From Membranipora membranacea (taxonomy: Eukaryota; Bryozoa; Gymnolaemata; Cheilostomatida; Membraniporidae): a stretch of 64,000 bases of DNA. Below, in pieces: positions 50,342 to 63,669 of this stretch; the first letter of the stretch is position 1; each line of letters begins with the position of its first letter. The translations under genes and the position numbers were made by a program. The stretch is taken from positions 14,699,001 to 14,763,000 of the forward strand of contig OU612067.1 in assembly GCA_914767715.1 (NCBI GenBank), written 5' to 3'. The notes beneath the pieces were generated by a model. It made no database searches. It worked only from the letters and a program-made list of their open reading frames with translations, and was not told the DNA's origin.

Positions 50342-52149
50342 CCCATTAACAAATCTCTCTACTACTCTTCTTATTTACGAAAAAATAGGCTGCTAACCCC
50401 ATTTGAATTTGATATGGCTGTTTGATCGCTTTACATTTACTGGTCTTTTATACCCGTCTTCGATCTTTGAGGACTGTTCAATAATATTGTTACCTGCTCC
50501 AGCAAGCTCTGTCTCGGTACAAATCTATCAATGGAGTCTAAAGTTTTAACCTAGCTGTCCTCCCGAGTATAAATGTTGAACAGTATACAACTGTTTTCGA
50601 TCCTGCTTTCTTGTTTTTGTAGACTTATTTTTTGTAATTTTTTTGCTGGCTTTTCTTGTTTAAGGGTCCATATTGTGGCAGGTGGAGTATATGAATATTA
50701 TGATGTAGTATGTCCAAAGATAAAGTATGATCCCTCAGTAGGCCTACAAAATATCATAGGGTTCCAGTCTGCACTATCTGGTTCCTACCATGGGGCTGAC
50801 TAGAGTGAACTAGTGCTTATAATGTGAGAGTGGGCATGATGTCAGTTAGAAGTTGGAATATATTATTCAATTCTACATCTTTCAACATTGTGCACATTTA
50901 TAAAGCCCTGCGTAATATCATCCCTCCAAAACCCAGTCAATTAATCTTTAAGGGCCCTAGACTGCTCAGGCTTGGGCAGGCGGGCTTATACCCTTTGGCC
51001 CTTCTTCCCATAACCCCAGCTATGTTTACTCCGGGGCTTTGCCCTCGGTGTGCGGCCATGCTGCACTGGATGGTCAGGGATGGCAGGGTCACAACTGAAA
51101 GCTGGAAATCCTCCCTGCTCAAACTATATTCAACAAGGGAGTTGCCTTCTCCAATGTGTGAGCGGGAAACACGTAAATGTTATGTGATGGCTGTGGGAAT
51201 TTGGCTAATTTGACAATAAAACCAATGAACTCTCCATTGAGTTCAGTGATACAACGTCCGTCTTTAAACATCACATTAAAAATTCCTGTATCATTATGTT
51301 CACCCGGGCGATTGATCGATTGATGATTACTTTATTAATCGATCTGAATACATTGAAAATGTATACAGTTGATAAACATTCGGTGTTGTCATAAAAATTG
51401 ATTATAAAACTAATTAAACATAATTATGACAATTTGCCGAACTTTACAAACCGACTTTTACTAGCAAGAGCAGTGTGGGTGAGGGAATATCCCATCCTCT
51501 CTTGTTCGATTGATCAGCGAGGATGGGATACCTTCCACACTCTCTGACCATCCTACCTGCTCTGACCAATGAACTAAACCTGCTCTGACCAGTTGTGATA
51601 GCAGGGATAGGGGATCTGCTTCAATTTTCATGGTAGTCATCCTCTCTTGACTCGAAAGTTTTTGGAAATAATGACCAGAGTGGATGAAATTAGGCTATAC
51701 TTCCTGTTAAATATCACAGCGGATATATTATTTGCATTTAAAAAAAAATTTCTCAGGAAAAGGATCTCAAACACTGTGTTGAGAGAAAATTACCTACACA
51801 GCTGTTAATGATTAAGGTACATGAAGTACTGCCCTTTACATGATGAGAACTCATCTCATACAACAAAGTTTTAATAGTTATGATTATGTTATGTTACTGA
51901 GTAGCCCCTGAGTAGTAGGGTCGTCATACTTATTTGCATTGATTGTTTGTTGAGTGTTTGAGTACAGTTTCGTTCTAGTATGTAATAGTGTCCAATAAAT
52001 CACATAGCCTAGAAGAAACATAGGGTTTGCAAGCATGTTTACTTTGCCACCAATGTCCATGGACATTGGGACTTGGAATTGGATTGGCATACATACAAGC
52101 TTTTGATGTTGTGGTGACTGGACAGTCCAGTCATCTACTCTAGCTTTCA
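50342..52149. other. Intergenic; one unassigned frame and a hairpin
   Basis: A 129-codon plus-strand frame at 50824-51213 lies in a locally GC-rich patch, but I recognise no domain and it may be chance. A hairpin with GTGTGG...CCCATCCTC and GAGGATGGG...CCACAC arms spans 51473-51540. Confidence 0.45.
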
Positions 52150-53095
52150 TTGCAGAAAAAGTCCAGTTCTGTATATGTATTGGCGATAGCCAGTTTTATG
52201 AAAAAATCATAGTAGAGGGTTTGTATGTGCAGCCCATCTTGCAATGTAAGACATCGTTTAGGTACTTAGTCTGATCCAACACAGGAGTGTTGTAAGACAT
52301 GTCGTCATTACAAAATAAAGTGCAGTTCTAAATGAGCAATAAAAACCGTCGCTGGCGACGGGTGTTGCATGAATGGCAGCATTATTGTTAAATACAATAC
52401 AGCATTGTTATACAGTCAATATCGTTAGAAATCCTTTGTTGGATCAGACTAAGTACCTAACATTACAAAATAAAGTACACCTATGCAGTAGGATGTTGGA
52501 TAGGCCCTGGGGGCCGATCTCAGGGAGACATGTCCCAAGAGACCTATGAGAGTTGTATAACAAAAGGCCTTTTGTTTGGTAAACAAAGGAGTACAATAGC
52601 AGGCAAAGTTTGCATGTCTGATTACATGTTGGATGTGTGTGCTTGCATGCTGGGGAATGTGTATGGTAGCATCAATTCCCCACTTTTGATACACTCATTT
52701 GTGGGTATACTCAATCCACCCGCTGCTACAATATGTAGGAACCACTGGTAAAGGGTATTTTACAACTGTATTTTATTTTGTAATGAACTATGCCTTAACA
52801 TGCAACATGGGCTGCACCAACAAACCCTCTACTATGAATTTTTCATAAAACTGGCTATTGGCCATTTAGAACTGGACTTTTTCTGGAACGGTACAACTTG
52901 TCTTACAGCACTCAAGAACAATGGAATTTGTTCACCATATAGACTGTATAGCAATGCTGTGTTGTATCTAAGAACTATGTTGTAGAGGCCTTGAGCGCTG
53001 TAAGACCTGTCCTACAACATGTCTTACATCACCTGTTGCCAGCGACGGTTTTTTTGTGCCCATTCAGAACTGCATAAACTTTTGTAATGTTTAGA
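52150..53095. repeat. Nested inverted (fold-back) repeat element
   Basis: The block at 52153-52253 (AAAAGTCCAGTTCTG, TAGCCAGTTTTATGAAAAA, AGAGGGTTTG, CAGCCCAT) recurs reversed at about 52800-52895. GGTACTTAGTCTGATCCAAC (52258 region) is mirrored at 52434-52460. AACCGTCGCTGGCGACGG (52346 region) and GTAAGACATGT are mirrored near 53000-53055. Together they form nested inverted arms around a small centre, typical of fold-back or MITE clusters. Confidence 0.75.
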
Positions 53096-53267
53096 TGCCT
53101 GTAGTGTATGGGAGGGATGGTGGGGAGACTGAAGGAAACTTGCACACAGCTATTAAAGGGTCATTAAAGTATTTTATCTAGATGTCATTATTGATTGCAG
53201 AGTTCATACAGTAGGCTCTAATGATGCTTGGGTATGTCAGTCAGGGGGTTTTCCAATTATAAACAAC

Positions 53268-53425
53268 ATGACAGAAAAAGTTCAGTTTTGTATTGAAACT
53301 CTAGTAGCCAGTTTTACGAAAAAAAACATGCCATAGGGTTTTTTGTACAGCCCATGTTGCATGCTAAGACATATTTGAGGTACTTAGTCCATCCAAAACG
53401 TTAGTGTTGTGAGATGTGTGGCAGG
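53268..53425 (+). repeat. Partial third copy of the fold-back arm
   Basis: AGAAAAAGTTCAGTTTTGTA, TAGCCAGTTTTACGAAAAA, ATAGGGTTTTTTGTACAGCC and GAGGTACTTAGTC follow the order of the left arm at 52153-52275 in direct orientation. Confidence 0.7.
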
Positions 53426-53994
53426 CGTTGTATGGGACATGTCTTACAGTGCTCATGCGGCCCCTACAGCACAAACAACAATACGTTATAGGCCTGAGTG
53501 CTGTAATACATGTCCCATGTAGCACTCGCTCACTGAGAAAACGAGACCTGATGGGACGATATACATTCTCAGTGGAGAAATTTGGGAATGAAATTATCTA
53601 ACTGACCAAGTGAGTGACAATTTTGAGCAAGGCGATAGTGATAATTGGCTCTAGTAAAGCATCTCTCATTCTAATTGAAAGACCCGTCCTGTATCATAGG
53701 CAAAATGCAGGCTTAAAAGCCCAAATGCCCATATTTTTCTCGTCAAAATAGGCATCAGTTACAAGTATGAATTCCAAATTGGTTTACTTCACCAGTCTTC
53801 ATGATCAATGAATGTAACAAAATCTACAAAGATCAGTCACTGGCCTAAGGCTCTAGTCCTAGTCTGGTCCCTACAAGTAGGTAAATATTTACTGTCGCTG
53901 GATTAGCTGCACTGAGCAGCGACATTGATTACATCTAGGTGTATCACCCTATTCATATCTGTATATGGTTTCTAATATAAGTGACCCCTTGCAG

Positions 53995-56900
53995 ATGTCA
54001 TCTAGTAAGAGTAAGTCCAGGAGACACCACTCAGATAGCGACGATGAGGACAGGAGGACATCTAAATCATCCGTGTTTGAGAGGCTAGGAGGTTCATCCA
54101 AAGGTGAGACCTTCATGCGGATGTTTTAGTGAGTAATTTTAAGTCCCAGTAATGCATCTATTTCGGCCATTGAATTGTGTGTAAAACCTAGCAAACCCTG
54201 TCCTGTAGTGTGAAACATTTGCTCTTTGTGCAGTATATTGTGAAAACTAAATATTTACCATGACACGTTCATTGCTACAGGTAAATATGATTAGAAAACT
54301 GTGACCATGATATTTAAGATCTCCTGTTAGGATTGAGTTCCCTCCATCTTGAAAAGTTGATTGTATCTAATGTATCTGCATTTCAGATCACAAGACGAGT
54401 TCAGGCAGTAAGCATGAATCATCAGAGAGAAAAGAGCGAGAAGACTATGAGAGGAGAGACCGAGAAAGAGATTACAGAGATGACCGGGTCGGGAGTGGAG
54501 AAAGAGGCGGAGATAGGGGTAGATATGAAAACAGGGGTGGATCGAGGTTTGAACATAGAGGAAGATTCGATAGACCACAACCAAAGGTTCGTCCGTACTT
54601 CATAATCGGTAACAGTTTTCTACAAACAACACAAGTCAGATTGCCTTCAAAGTGCTTAGACGCTCAATCGTGCGGCTTAATTCAGTTGGTTTTCCATATT
54701 GAGCTAAATGGTCACATCAAGAAAACTGCAGCATCTAGAATGGTTTTATAAGAACATGAGGCACAGAGATCCATTACTGAGTATTAATAATGGATTTTAA
54801 ATGGCAGCAATGTAACGAAAAACTGGTTTGCACCTTGAACATCTTATTGCAGCGAGAATCAGACAAGCGAGACCCGTGCAAATTTTTATTCAAGAATGGA
54901 TATTGTAATTACGGACCAAACTGTATATTCTACCATGATCGGGAGAGATATGAGAAAGAGTTCCCTAATGCTGAAACCAGGTATGCTTAATTCTCTAGAC
55001 TAGAATGTTTGACATTAAGGATGGATAAACATGCTGCTATCACATGGACTGATAGTAGGGTGGGCAGGCAGGGTGTTGTAGTGGTTAGGATTCAAGCTTC
55101 TCAATCTGAGAATTGCAGGTTCGAATCCCAGTCACTTCTCATCCTGCTGAAGGAGGTGAGCTCTCCGGAAAATAGCCTAGCTTGCCCACCCTTACATTGT
55201 ACGAGGGCGCGCTTATTAGATGAGATCTTAATTATTTAATTAATGAAAGCATATTCTCATTAGCCCCGAAAGGAGCAATGAATAGCAATAAAGCCTATAT
55301 TTTTTTTTTGCTTAGTTTGTTCACCTGTGCTGAGCATCAGAGTTGGGATCATCCATATATGCTGTCTGATATGTATACTGCAGCTTGCTCACAAGAAATT
55401 AACACTGTCATTCTTTGTCCTGTCTATATTTTCCTGTTCAGACCACACAGAGAGTTAGACTCAGCACCTAGTAGGAGTGATAGAAGAGATAGCAACAGAC
55501 CAAGAGAAGAAAACAGGAGAGATGATAGGGACAGGAGCAGGAGGGACTACTCCTCATCTCCAGAAAGGGTGCGTATTTATTAATTTCGTTTCCTGTTCCC
55601 CGTATGTATCAGAGCTGCATATAAACTTTGACTTCATGTGGTAAATATAAACAGCCAAATATCAAACAATCTCCATATTAAAGCTTGTAATTTGTTCTTT
55701 AATCACTTATAATATGTTATTATGTTATGATAGATTATAATATATAACATAATATGTTATTATATCACTTATTACTTGTAATATGTTACTTTATTGTTTA
55801 TTATTAAAACACTCCACATTTTTTACTTGTGGTCACAGAGGGAAGTTAGTGCTGACAGAGCTATAAAATCTACTATCACAGTCGCTCCTAAGGAAGACAG
55901 ATATAGCAGTGATGAGCTAACAGATGTCGATGCATCTGACCTTCAAACACTGGATGAGAAACTGCAGAGATACAAAGAGCTGGCAAGCAAACAGAGTATC
56001 GGGGTAAGCCATATAGTTATCATATATTATATTATATGTATATATATATATATATAATATCTCTATGGGGTAAGCTCTCATCAAACTCTCTGTGGTGGCC
56101 TTACATATTTGAATTATGGATAAGTTAGCCTTTCCGCTCATATCTGAGCTAGTGAAATTTGTGTAAGGGTGTCATATGTTGATTGACCTGATTGTTATGG
56201 TGTTTTAGTTTGCCTAATACTGACAAGTGACAGAAACATATCCATAAATCTCACAGGATGACAAAGTGCATCAATATTAGCACATCGCATGAGGTCAACC
56301 GTTGAATAAAGGTTGCATGTATGCATATGGAAATATCTTAAATAAGCGACATAAATTCTTAAAATCATTTCATTTGGGAAAACAAGCTCCAATTGCATCA
56401 CATATATCTTACCTTTGTATTTATAGAATCCATCCACCTCTAAAAGATCAGGACCCAGAACCCCTTCTCCTGAACCGTAAGTTTATGATACATACTCCCC
56501 GCTGTATCTCTTCTATTGCATTTGTTGTGTGGAAATATGTGACCATTATTGAAGTTTTCCTAATTATTTGTGAATATCTCATGCCGTTATCGCATTGACT
56601 TTTTGAATTTTGCATTGTGTCCACTTGCTCTAAGCCCTGGTTTATCATGCCATTACAAATTAAGGCTCTAGCGCTTCTGATGCTATGCCATGTTAAATTT
56701 TATCGTAAAGGGAACCAGAACCTTCTGAGAGTAAACCCAAACTTGTGAAGAAGAAGGGGAAAAAGAAGCCAGCGCCATCTAGTGGAGAGGAGCCGGTTAA
56801 AAAGAAGAAAAAGTAAGATAAGATTGATTTATTTGGTAAAATAGCCAATGACATATTACAATGATGGAGTAGGAATGTCTCTGTTGTTTAAAATCTTGAT

Positions 56901-59900
56901 GCTAACCGGTATGAAGCTATTTGAAAATCTATTGGTTCTAACTTTTGGTAAAAGGCATCCGTCCTCTATCTATGACTTTGTTCGATGCTCAGGCGATTGA
57001 GTCACTATTCACAAACAGATGTTACCATCAATTGTAGAAAACAAACAGCTTGCTCCGGACCAATTTCAGTTTTAAATTAATAACCTTAACCGCTTACTGA
57101 TTACCATGTGTGTGAAATAATAAAAGGAAAGTGCTAGTTCAGTAGAGAAATGTCTGGTTGCGATCCAAGCGCTGCTTCCCTGTTAATATGAGACATATAC
57201 TAATGTATTTTACAGGGCCGTGGAGACTAAGAAGAAAGCAAAGAGAAGTTCATCAGTAGAATCAAATCAGACTGAAGAGGGTGTAGATAAAAAGAAAAAG
57301 AAGGTTAAGTCAGGGTAAGTAAGACAAATGCTTGATTTACGACATAGAAAATTGCTCAGTTTGTAAGTGCGCTTGCACTCTAAATGTGTTAGAAATCTAA
57401 AGATTAAATCATGTTGCAGTCTCCTGTAAACTGAGAGCAACTTAGTGCTGAATATGCTGTTTGAGGTACTTTTATTTCTCAGTTTTTCAGATACAGAGCT
57501 TGGAATATTTAAGACCACCCAACGACCAAATCAGATTATAGTCAGGCAGTTGGTTAATTATGATAAAGTTGTGTCACAGTCTCCCGGAAGTGATTGCTTC
57601 CTGTGTTGCACATGCGGTAGACTGTGACATCATAATGCAGAGAATGGGTGTTACCTTCCCTTATGGAAGGCACTTTTCCACTATTAATAATTCATGTAGA
57701 GCATTGAGTTTTTTTACCATGCAAATCTGACACAACTTTATCAAAAATAACTGCCTGACTATAACATGCTTTGGTTTTTGGGGTAGTCGTTAACTAGTAG
57801 TGGTTACTCTCATGCCGGATACAGATGGGAGTTTGAATTTGTCTTGGGCACTGCTTTGGCACATCTTTGCTGTCAATCCTAAGCACAACCCTTTGTTTGA
57901 ATGTAGGTCATTGGATATGACGACATGATTGATATGCTAACATCGGAATGTTTCTTTTATTATAGTGAAAAGGTCAAAGCAGGTTCTAAAGTGATGAAGA
58001 AAAAATCTAAATCAAAAGCTGAGTAAGTTTCGCTTCATCGACCCATCTTAACATTGTATTTTGAGATGGATATGATTTGTTAAACAGGATTTTAAAAAAA
58101 AATAATATGTGGCCTGTGACACATTATATTCCGAACACAAACTATTTTTTTAATTGCCTATCGACAGGTTTTCTACTCGTAGTAATAAGGAGTTATCTCC
58201 AACTAAATAAAAGTGCAGGAGAAGACAATCGCAATAAAATATTGGATATTTCACAGTGAAGTTATCAGGCGTGAATCAGTATGTATATGATAGACAATCC
58301 AAGGCTGGAGTTGAGTTATGATGATCATGTATTATTCTGGAAATGTCAGCTTTATTTTATAAATTTCATTTTATAGAGTTGAAGGTAAAGGGAAGTCAGA
58401 GGTGACTCGAGTGGAGAGAAGCCCAGAAGAGAGAAAGTCCAGATCGGACGAAACTCAGTCTAAAAGGTGATCACTAAGACTTTTAGTTAAGTAATATGAG
58501 GGATGTGAGTAATGTAATGGAAGACAAATTCAGTCAGGGAATGAAAGGAGAAGTTACAAGTAAATGTAGATCAAGCTTATGTTTACTAATATGATAAGAC
58601 ATAAGAAGGGTTGAGATTAATGGAATACTAATTTAAACAGGGAATGAGGGGAAAAGTTGCAAGTAAATGCAGATCGAATTCAAGCTTTTGATGACTTGTG
58701 CTGCAATCGCTACACGAGTGAATCAAGGCGACAAGGAGATGCAACAGCCTTATATTTACAAATTTATGTTATCGCACTAGTAGAGAGTTATCCCCTCCTG
58801 TCAAATAGTGATTCCTCTCCAACAACAAATAGGATCTCAGCAATCTAGGTCGAACTCCTTGGTTGTATTATTGATTCAAATTTTGACTCAGGTTAAAGTG
58901 CTCATAGTTCTCCAAATATTCAGCTTTATCAAAAACTTCTCAATCCACAATTGAATAAACAACAAATGTTTATAAGTAGGCGTTCAGAGAGCAGAGAGCC
59001 GGCCGCTAACAGTGAGAAGAAGAGATCCCGCTCTGCTAGCAGCTCCTCATCAGGCTCTAGTAGGAGTGCATCCAGATCTCCAACTCCTCAAGAGAAACCA
59101 TCCAGATCTACTAAACGTCACTTGGGTAATTTTTTACATTCTGTTTTATCAGATAAATATTATCCACTACTAACACATGTTTGAATTATCCCCTATCAAT
59201 TTGTTCATTTTCCTGATTTGATGTGTTATATTTTGGCATACTGCTATTGGGTTGCTGTGCTGTCTGGAATATACTTAGACAACTGAAACTCATGCAGGAG
59301 TAGGAGTGGCTCAGCTGGTTAGAGCACCGTTCCTTTAGCATGCAAATGTTGAAGGTTGCGGGTTTGACTACAGGGGTTTGGTTGGCCCCTAGGTGTGATC
59401 CAACCTGCCTGCCAACAGAGAGCAACTTGGCCCATGCTTTGGGATGTGGCAAGTTGATATTAAAGAACCATTTTGTTTTAATCAACCAGTACTGAGACAG
59501 TTTTTTTAAATAGAATCCCAATCATCGGACTCATTTGAACAAATGTACGCCTGTCTCTTTGGACAACCAATCAGCAGTAACTCTAAAACTTTTGTCCGAT
59601 CCTAGATGCAGATAGAAGATCTCGTTCCCCCTCCGCTGACCGCAGATCACATCGAGATGAAGGTGCAAGGGCTGAGCCAGATCGGGGTAGGGATGAGCAG
59701 GATCGTAGCGGGGGGAAGAGGGGCGTAGAGATGATCACAGCAGAGATGAAAGGGGTGAAAGGTCAGACAGTAGACGAGGAGAGGATAGACGCGGGGAGGA
59801 GAGACGAGGGGACGATCGATCTCGAGATGAGAGGAGGGACAGGGATAACAGGTATATATAAGCTTGTGTGCTGCACCTTGATCATGTATTGGTGTTGTTG

Positions 59901-62900
59901 TCGTTGTTGATATTGATAATGATAGTGATATCATTAAATGATAAATCATGCATCTAGTAACAATCAGAGGGTGAGTAGCTTCGAAATCAGTCACAAAGAA
60001 CCAATATGCTTGACTTTTATGTATGTATGATACTTAAAATTCTTATCAGCAGTCCTATAAATGGCAACATGCATTGATCTTTAGGCCTAAAGAGCGTTCT
60101 CCTGGTGAGCGCCAGGAAGTAAGACGAGAAGAAAGACGTGATGACAGGCGAGATGAGAGAAGGGAGGAAAGATCTCGAGTAGATGACAGAGATGGTAGGA
60201 GGGAATACCCTTCAGCAACAAGAGGTCGTGATGATGAGACCAGGTATGGTAATAATATAAAAAAAATTAACCGATAAATTACTGTCCTGCTGGCTTAATG
60301 TGACATCAAGCTTCAAACTTGGGGCTTCCAAAATGATATATTGTCTTAATGTGTTTACAGACCACCACGAGGAGGGCGTGAGGATGATCGTGAGAGGGAG
60401 AGAGAGAGAAGAGATGATAGGGAGAGGTATGACAACAGAGATAAAAGAGATGAGCGACGCGACGATAGACGTGATGAAAGACGCGACGACAGACGTGACG
60501 ATCAACGCGACGACAGGCGCGATGACAGGCGTGACGACAGGAGAGAAGAGACAGATATCAGATGACAGGGAAAAGGTAGGAGGTAGCATATAGACATCCA
60601 TATCACACTGACATCAATATTACACTATCATGATGTGTATCTCTGATTGTTAGTGTCAATTCAGTATCAGTGCCAATTATGTACCCACCCCTAACTGATC
60701 AAATTGAACACGGGCTGTTACACCAAATTCCTTGTGATGGTACTCATACTAAAGGAATTGGTTCGCTCTCTATCGATCAGAGATATACATGCAACAGTAT
60801 ACAGGTATCATGTGATCACTGTGCATCCATATGTGAGTAAACATTCATGGCATGCAGGAATCTGATTAAATGCATTTTTTTGTGATCTTTATGAATGTTA
60901 AGCTGATAAATTCTAATGAAGAATAACTCCAAAATAATAATGAAATCTACAACTTCCCAAAGGTGTGGTTTCATCATGCACAATCAATTTCCAATTTTTT
61001 TCTGATGATATTATTATTAATATTTCATTATTATTATATTATGTTACATAGAGAATGTACGCAGATCGTGGGCGGGAAAGGGAGGAGAAGTTTGCTGCAG
61101 GAGGCCGACCTAGCCCTAGGCCTTCTGGTCACAGTCCACATCACAAGGATGATAGAGGACGCCCGCCAAGTCCAGGTGATAGAAGAGGAGACAGGAGAAC
61201 CCCGCCGAGAACAAGGTCACCAGGTGACAAAAGAGGCAGGTGAGCTAGAAAATCAAATTTAAACCACTCTCATCCATGCTTACAATACTGGCAAATAAGT
61301 TAGGTTGAAACTTGGATTATACTTTTTTGCAATTAGATAATTAGCTGAATTCGAAATTTGCTCATTATCAACCTTTTGTCATAAATTCTGTGGGAGCACA
61401 AAAAAATGTCTTTGAAATAAATGGATAATATTATTTGTTTCTAATTGAGGGAATTTTCTTTATCAGCGCTAAAAAAAGTTCTACTTTCATCATGGGTAGG
61501 GCACTTGTCCAATAGAAATTTCTGCATCAAATCACCTTCTTTTTCATTTGACTCCCACAATTGGCTAACAGACATCAAATCCAAATAAATTATCTGAATC
61601 TGGAATGCTTATGTACTAATCCTTGTAGGGGCCCGGGTGATTATAGGGGCGGTAGAGATTATCCCCCTCCTGGAATGCCTGGACCCGGCCCTGATGGTTA
61701 TTATGACAGAGAAAGACCTCCTTATCCTCACTTTGATGGCCCTGACAGGGGTGGATTTAGAGGTAAGTCTAACATTTTATCAAGTTTTCCTGAATTTGTA
61801 GTTGCTTTATTAACTAAATGAAAGTCTCTATGCATGTATGTTATATTATGTTATGTTATGTTATATTATGTTATATTATGTTATATTATGTCATATTATG
61901 AAATTATTCCGTTATGATGTAAATTATTTCAGGTCGAGGTAGGGGCGGATATGGAGACAGGCCACCCCCTGATCGCATGCCATATGGAAGGTATGGTGGA
62001 GGACCACCCCCTCCAGGAGACCACTACGGAGGTCCACCCCCTCCTCATGATGACAGATATGGCGGCCCTGACGATAGAGGGGGTTACAGAGGTGGATACA
62101 GAGGCAGAGGCACGTGGAGGGGGCGAGGCAGAGGAAGAGGAGGTAAAAATATGTTTATTTTAATTCTCAGTTGCTATGATGTTTTGTCATATACATTCCT
62201 TTCTATAGTGGAACAGATTTTTTTTTTGTAATTATTTTGGCAGCCCATCTACTACATTTTCTTTTCGGAGTTAGTGAGAATCACAATGGTTGGCTTCGTC
62301 CTAAGACTGTCAAATAAAGGTGCCTTGAGGCCGTTGCCAACCATATATGGTGCCAAGTTGCTCTCAGTTTGTAGGCGCTTACACATGTTTCAAATATTTT
62401 CTGTAGGATATGGTGGGCATGATGGACCAGGGTATCCTGATGGTCCACCACACTACGATGATCGTCACCCCGCTGATGACAGAGGTCCTCGATATAAGAG
62501 GGACCGCAGTCCACCCCCTCGTGATCGGGAGTCTGATAGGGTGGAGAGGGTCGGCTCACCAGACAGGAAGAGACAGAGGAATGAGTCAGACAGGAGAAGT
62601 CGCTCCAGAGAACTCACTGAGAACTCGCAGGGAGACCGAAACACCTGGTCAGTAATTATTGTGTTCTGTACGATTTGCTTTCCTCACAAAATTTATCATT
62701 CACATACCAATTCAGTAAACACCATTATAATAAAGATTTTATTCTGAAACAATTGAATTACTCTATAAAATCATTTCAAGAATGTCCCAACCTAATCCAA
62801 GGTAGCAAAACTAGATATTCGACAGCTTGCTGTGTGCACTGTGATTGCACAATCGAAGCATCATAGGTTGTCTATTCGGTAAAGCCCATATCTTGTGAGC

Positions 62901-63669
62901 AGATGGTGCAATAAAGTTATAAAACAATACTTGCTGAGTATACTAACAAAGACTATTTTTCTCTACAATTAGAGAAAGGTAGAAATCGAGATAAGAGAGA
63001 TTCTCTGTCAGCTAAAGACGACAGTGCCGATCAGCAGCAGAATAAGCCTGACACTGTCGTGACAGATGCTGACTCGCAGGAGAAACCAACCGCTGATACA
63101 GCCGCAACATCGGCAGAGACTGAGGACCTGGAGCAAAACAAGGAGGAGGTGGCTGTCACTGGTAAGTTCTTATATTGTGCACCCATTTTGTTGTGTTTTA
63201 TGAGACTTTGATCTGATTGCACGACCTTGTATGTTAAAAAAAGTCATTTGACTAGGAGTGGCACTGTGGAACTCCACAGCAGTTGAAAGAAGGGAGTTTT
63301 TTGGTATTGACATGATATTTTGTTTATGATCTTCCTCTGCATCTACCTGATATCATATCTGAGTCTATGGTGAATACCATCAGTTGTTTACTGCATCCTG
63401 ACATGCTTGATTCTTATTGGACAGATGTAGTGGGTATTCTGGATGTTGATTGGCAGTCACTTATGTCTACGAACACAGCGATGAAGCCCAAACCCTCCTC
63501 GTCCACAGACGCCCTCGAGCGATTCTCGCCTGCTAATATACTCAGTAGAATAGGAATATCGAAGAAATATGCAGGCCAGGAAAGAGTAGACAAGGTTCAG
63601 AATCTTCTAAACCAACACAATGGTGGGTCACTATCACCACAGACATCAGCATTTAACAATAATGTATAG
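53995..63669 (+). CDS. ZC3H13: ZC3H13-like nuclear protein, m6A writer complex subunit
   Basis: ZC3H13 (fly Flacc) bridges WTAP and the methyltransferase core in RNA N6-methyladenosine deposition. Coding exons: 53995-54103, 54387-54586, 54853-54980, 55442-55568, 55839-56003, 56427-56476, 56711-56812, 57216-57314, 57966-58022, 58377-58466, 58980-59125, 59606-59851, 60085-60243, 60361-60575, 61052-61239, 61629-61762, 61933-62142, 62407-62651, 62975-63161 and 63425-63669. Landmarks are SSVFERLG, one CX8CX5CX3H zinc finger (CKFLFKNGYC to CIFYH), the GPRTPSPE motif, a Lys-rich stretch, long Arg-Asp repeats, Pro/Gly and RGG-rich exons, and the C-terminal ALERFSPANILSRIGISKK domain. The total is about 1,034 codons, shorter than human. 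Phases close except inside 59606-59851 and 60361-60575. The start ATG follows a TTGCAG acceptor, so a non-coding 5' exon is likely. Confidence 0.82.
54853..54980 (+). CDS. ZC3H13: ZC3H13 CCCH zinc-finger exon
   Basis: This exon encodes the single RNA-binding type zinc finger: Cys-x8-Cys-x5-Cys-x3-His within DPCKFLFKNGYCNYGPNC and IFYHD. In human ZC3H13 the finger directly follows VFERLG. Here an Arg/Asp-rich exon lies between, so the N-terminus is expanded. Confidence 0.85.
55050..55215 (+). mobile_element. tRNA-derived SINE in a ZC3H13 intron
   Basis: A-box-like GTAGTGGTTAGG (55078-55089) and B-box GGTTCGAATCC (55118-55128) are at tRNA-like spacing, followed by an unrelated tail. GGGTGGGCAGGC at the head is mirrored by GCTTGCCCACCC near 55180-55192. 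It belongs to a different family from the element at 21150-21345. Confidence 0.7.
58496..58690 (+). repeat. Imperfect tandem duplication in a ZC3H13 intron
   Basis: Two neighbouring segments share CAGGGAATGA, AAGTTACAAGTAAATG/AAGTTGCAAGTAAATG and CAGATCGAATTCAAGCTT/TAGATCAAGCTT. This is a diverged local duplication of about 80-100 bp. Confidence 0.55.
59295..59480 (+). mobile_element. tRNA-derived SINE in a ZC3H13 intron
   Basis: A clear A-box, TGGCTCAGCTGGTTAGAGC (59307-59325), and a slightly diverged B-box, GGGTTTGACTAC (59360-59371), are followed by about 100 bp of tail. It is not a functional tRNA gene, because acceptor and anticodon stems do not fold in an obvious way. Confidence 0.65.
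61838..61900. repeat. Short tandem repeat (TTATATTATG / TTATG)n
   Basis: Repeated TTATATTATG and TTATG units in a ZC3H13 intron, just upstream of exon 61933. Confidence 0.85.

Noticed and set aside
50824-51213. 129-codon plus-strand frame as a gene
   Set aside because: No recognisable domain or splice context, located in a repeat-rich gap; it could be chance or a relic.
59300-59375. Functional tRNA gene
   Set aside because: A and B boxes are present, but stems do not fold convincingly and a tail follows; better explained as a SINE.
62647-62975. Third frameshift in ZC3H13 at the 62,647 join
   Set aside because: Using donor TCA/GTAATT at 62,651 and acceptor TTAGAG before 62,975 gives phase 0 on both sides, so no indel is needed.
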